From Microcella sp. (lineage in GTDB: Bacteria > Actinomycetota > Actinomycetes > Actinomycetales > Microbacteriaceae), in contig JAIWOM010000117.1 in assembly GCA_020216895.1 (NCBI GenBank), positions 1 through 5,425 on the forward strand: 5,425 nt of DNA, given 5' to 3'. This document shows, piece after piece, positions 4,593-5,425 of this stretch; within the stretch, counting starts at the first letter, position 1; the number at the start of each line of letters is the position of its first letter. The position numbers and the translations under genes are program-made. Below the pieces are notes generated by a model that saw only the letters and a program-made list of their open reading frames with translations, was not told the origin of the DNA and did not search any database.

Positions 4593-5425
4593 ACCGTCGA
4601 GTCTACGGCGGGCCGTCGGGGCGTCAGCGCGAGGGCGACGATGACCGTCGCCACGAGGGCCATCGTCGCGAACGAGAGCCCGCTGTACCCGGCGACCGCG
4701 AGCACCACGCCCGCGAGCGCCCCGCCGACCGCGCCGCTGGCGCTCATCACCAGGTCGCTGCGTCCCTGGACGATGGGGCGCCGATCGGGGGCGGCCGCGT
4801 CGGTGAGCAGGGCCGAGCCCGCCACGGTTCCCGCGCTCCAGCCCAGGCCGAGGACGATGAGCCCGGCGACCACCCAGCCCTCGCTCTCGGCACCGAGCCC
4901 GGTCATCAGCAGGCTCGCGATGAGCATCCCCTGCCCGACCAGGATCGTCGGACGGCGGCCGAGGCGGTCGGCGAGGATGCCGAAGACGGGCGACAGCGCG
5001 TACATGCCGGCGATGTGCAGGCTGATCGTGAAGCCCACGATGACGAGGCTCGCGCCGTGCGCGGTCAGATGCACGGGCGTCATCGCCATGACGGACACCA
5101 TCGTGGCGTGGCTGAGCGCGATCGAGAGCACCGCCAGACGGATGCTCGGCCGGTGCTCGACGGCGGCGACGACCGCCTCGGCTCCCCCGTCGCGCTCCTC
5201 CTGCAGGCGCTGCTCGGCGCGCCAGGCCTCGGCCAGCCGCAGCGGGTCGGGGCGCAGCCCCACGAGGTAGAGCACCGCCGCGAACGACTGGGCGACGACC
5301 GTGAACAGGAAGGGGCCGCTGAGGTCGGGCAGACCGAGCGCGGCGCCGAGGCTCTCGCCGGGCCCGATGAGGTTCGGGCCCGAGACCGCGCCGACCGTCG
5401 TCGCCCAGACGACGAGCGAGAGGTC
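4589..5425 (-). CDS. Major facilitator superfamily transporter (partial, C-terminal 278 residues)
   Basis: The frame is open to the right edge of the window, so the N-terminal half is missing. The fragment holds what should be helices 5 or 6 to 12. Near its start is [13 protein letters not shown], resembling the GxxxGP antiporter motif C of helix 5. A long charged central loop follows (about 58-93, with [18 protein letters not shown]). Fragment residues 149-158 ([10 protein letters not shown]) are the repeat of MFS motif A between helices 8 and 9, which identifies the superfamily. The last helices lie at about 228-267, before a short tail ending DSTV. The substrate cannot be told; an efflux-type drug transporter is the likely class because of the motif C-like stretch. 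Its TGA overlaps the gltX GTG by 4 bp, so the two are probably co-transcribed. Its promoter and start are outside the window. Confidence 0.92.
   Translation of the reverse strand, partial: DLSLVVWATTVGAVSGPNLIGPGESLGAALGLPDLSGPFLFTVVAQSFAAVLYLVGLRPDPLRLAEAWRAEQRLQEERDGGAEAVVAAVEHRPSIRLAVLSIALSHATMVSVMAMTPVHLTAHGASLVIVGFTISLHIAGMYALSPVFGILADRLGRRPTILVGQGMLIASLLMTGLGAESEGWVVAGLIVLGLGWSAGTVAGSALLTDAAAPDRRPIVQGRSDLVMSASGAVGGALAGVVLAVAGYSGLSFATMALVATVIVALALTPRRPAVDSTV
4600..4627 (-). promoter_or_regulatory. Candidate internal promoter for gltX inside the transporter gene
   Basis: On the minus strand CTGACG (4622-4627; four of six bases match TTGACA), a 16-bp spacer and TAGACT (4600-4605) are followed by 7 nt and the gltX GTG. 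This is the only one of the four start-proximal hexamers with a fair -35. It would let gltX be transcribed without the transporter gene and as a leaderless mRNA. Because it lies inside a coding region, the match could be chance. Confidence 0.4.

Noticed and set aside
3579..5270. A 563-codon open frame on the plus strand, opposite gltX and the transporter gene
   Set aside because: It is antisense to two clearly recognised genes, its translation is an Arg/Val/Glu/Ala-rich string without any motif, and long open antisense frames are expected at this GC content.
1..5425. Insertion sequence, prophage, toxin-antitoxin, CRISPR or riboswitch
   Set aside because: No transposase or integrase motif, no spaced repeat array, no gene pair of toxin-antitoxin type, and no leader long enough for a known riboswitch in front of any gene whose start is visible.

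Overview
The window is a GC-rich, gene-dense stretch of chromosome that looks actinobacterial. The base composition, the almost invariable G/C at third codon positions, the zinc-less glutamyl-tRNA synthetase with an HVGL signature and the short one-module Ppx/GppA protein all fit. Microbacteriaceae is my best guess at family level, but that is inference from overall protein style only. No mobile element, CRISPR array, prophage gene or rRNA was seen. It reads as ordinary core chromosome rather than an accessory island.

Layout, left to right. The 3' end of an unidentified plus-strand gene (to 208) runs head-on into a minus-strand Ppx/GppA-type polyphosphatase gene (205-1140); their stop codons overlap in one CTAG. 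Upstream of that gene on the minus strand are a dyad, a tRNA-Gln with anticodon CUG (1221-1292), two further hairpins, and a membrane-anchored protein of unknown function (1358-2029). That gene is divergent from a six-helix b-type cytochrome gene on the plus strand (2047-2997), with only 17 bp between the two start codons. A short spacer with two hairpins (2998-3092) then separates the cytochrome gene from gltX, which converges on it from the minus strand (3093-4592). gltX overlaps by 4 bp the end of a minus-strand MFS transporter gene, which runs off the right edge of the window.

The most interesting signal is in the starts rather than in any one gene. All four complete protein genes lack a clear Shine-Dalgarno sequence and have a TANNNT hexamer ending 6 or 7 nt before the start codon. 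This is the arrangement of leaderless transcripts, in which the first base of the start codon is the transcription start. At the divergent pair the two hexamers overlap in one 7-bp block with exact two-fold symmetry, so one small core element may fire both ways.

Functionally, the only clear link is translational: gltX charges tRNA-Glu and, in actinobacteria that lack GlnRS, also mischarges tRNA-Gln, whose gene lies about 1.8 kb away. I see no evidence of a new multi-gene system here.
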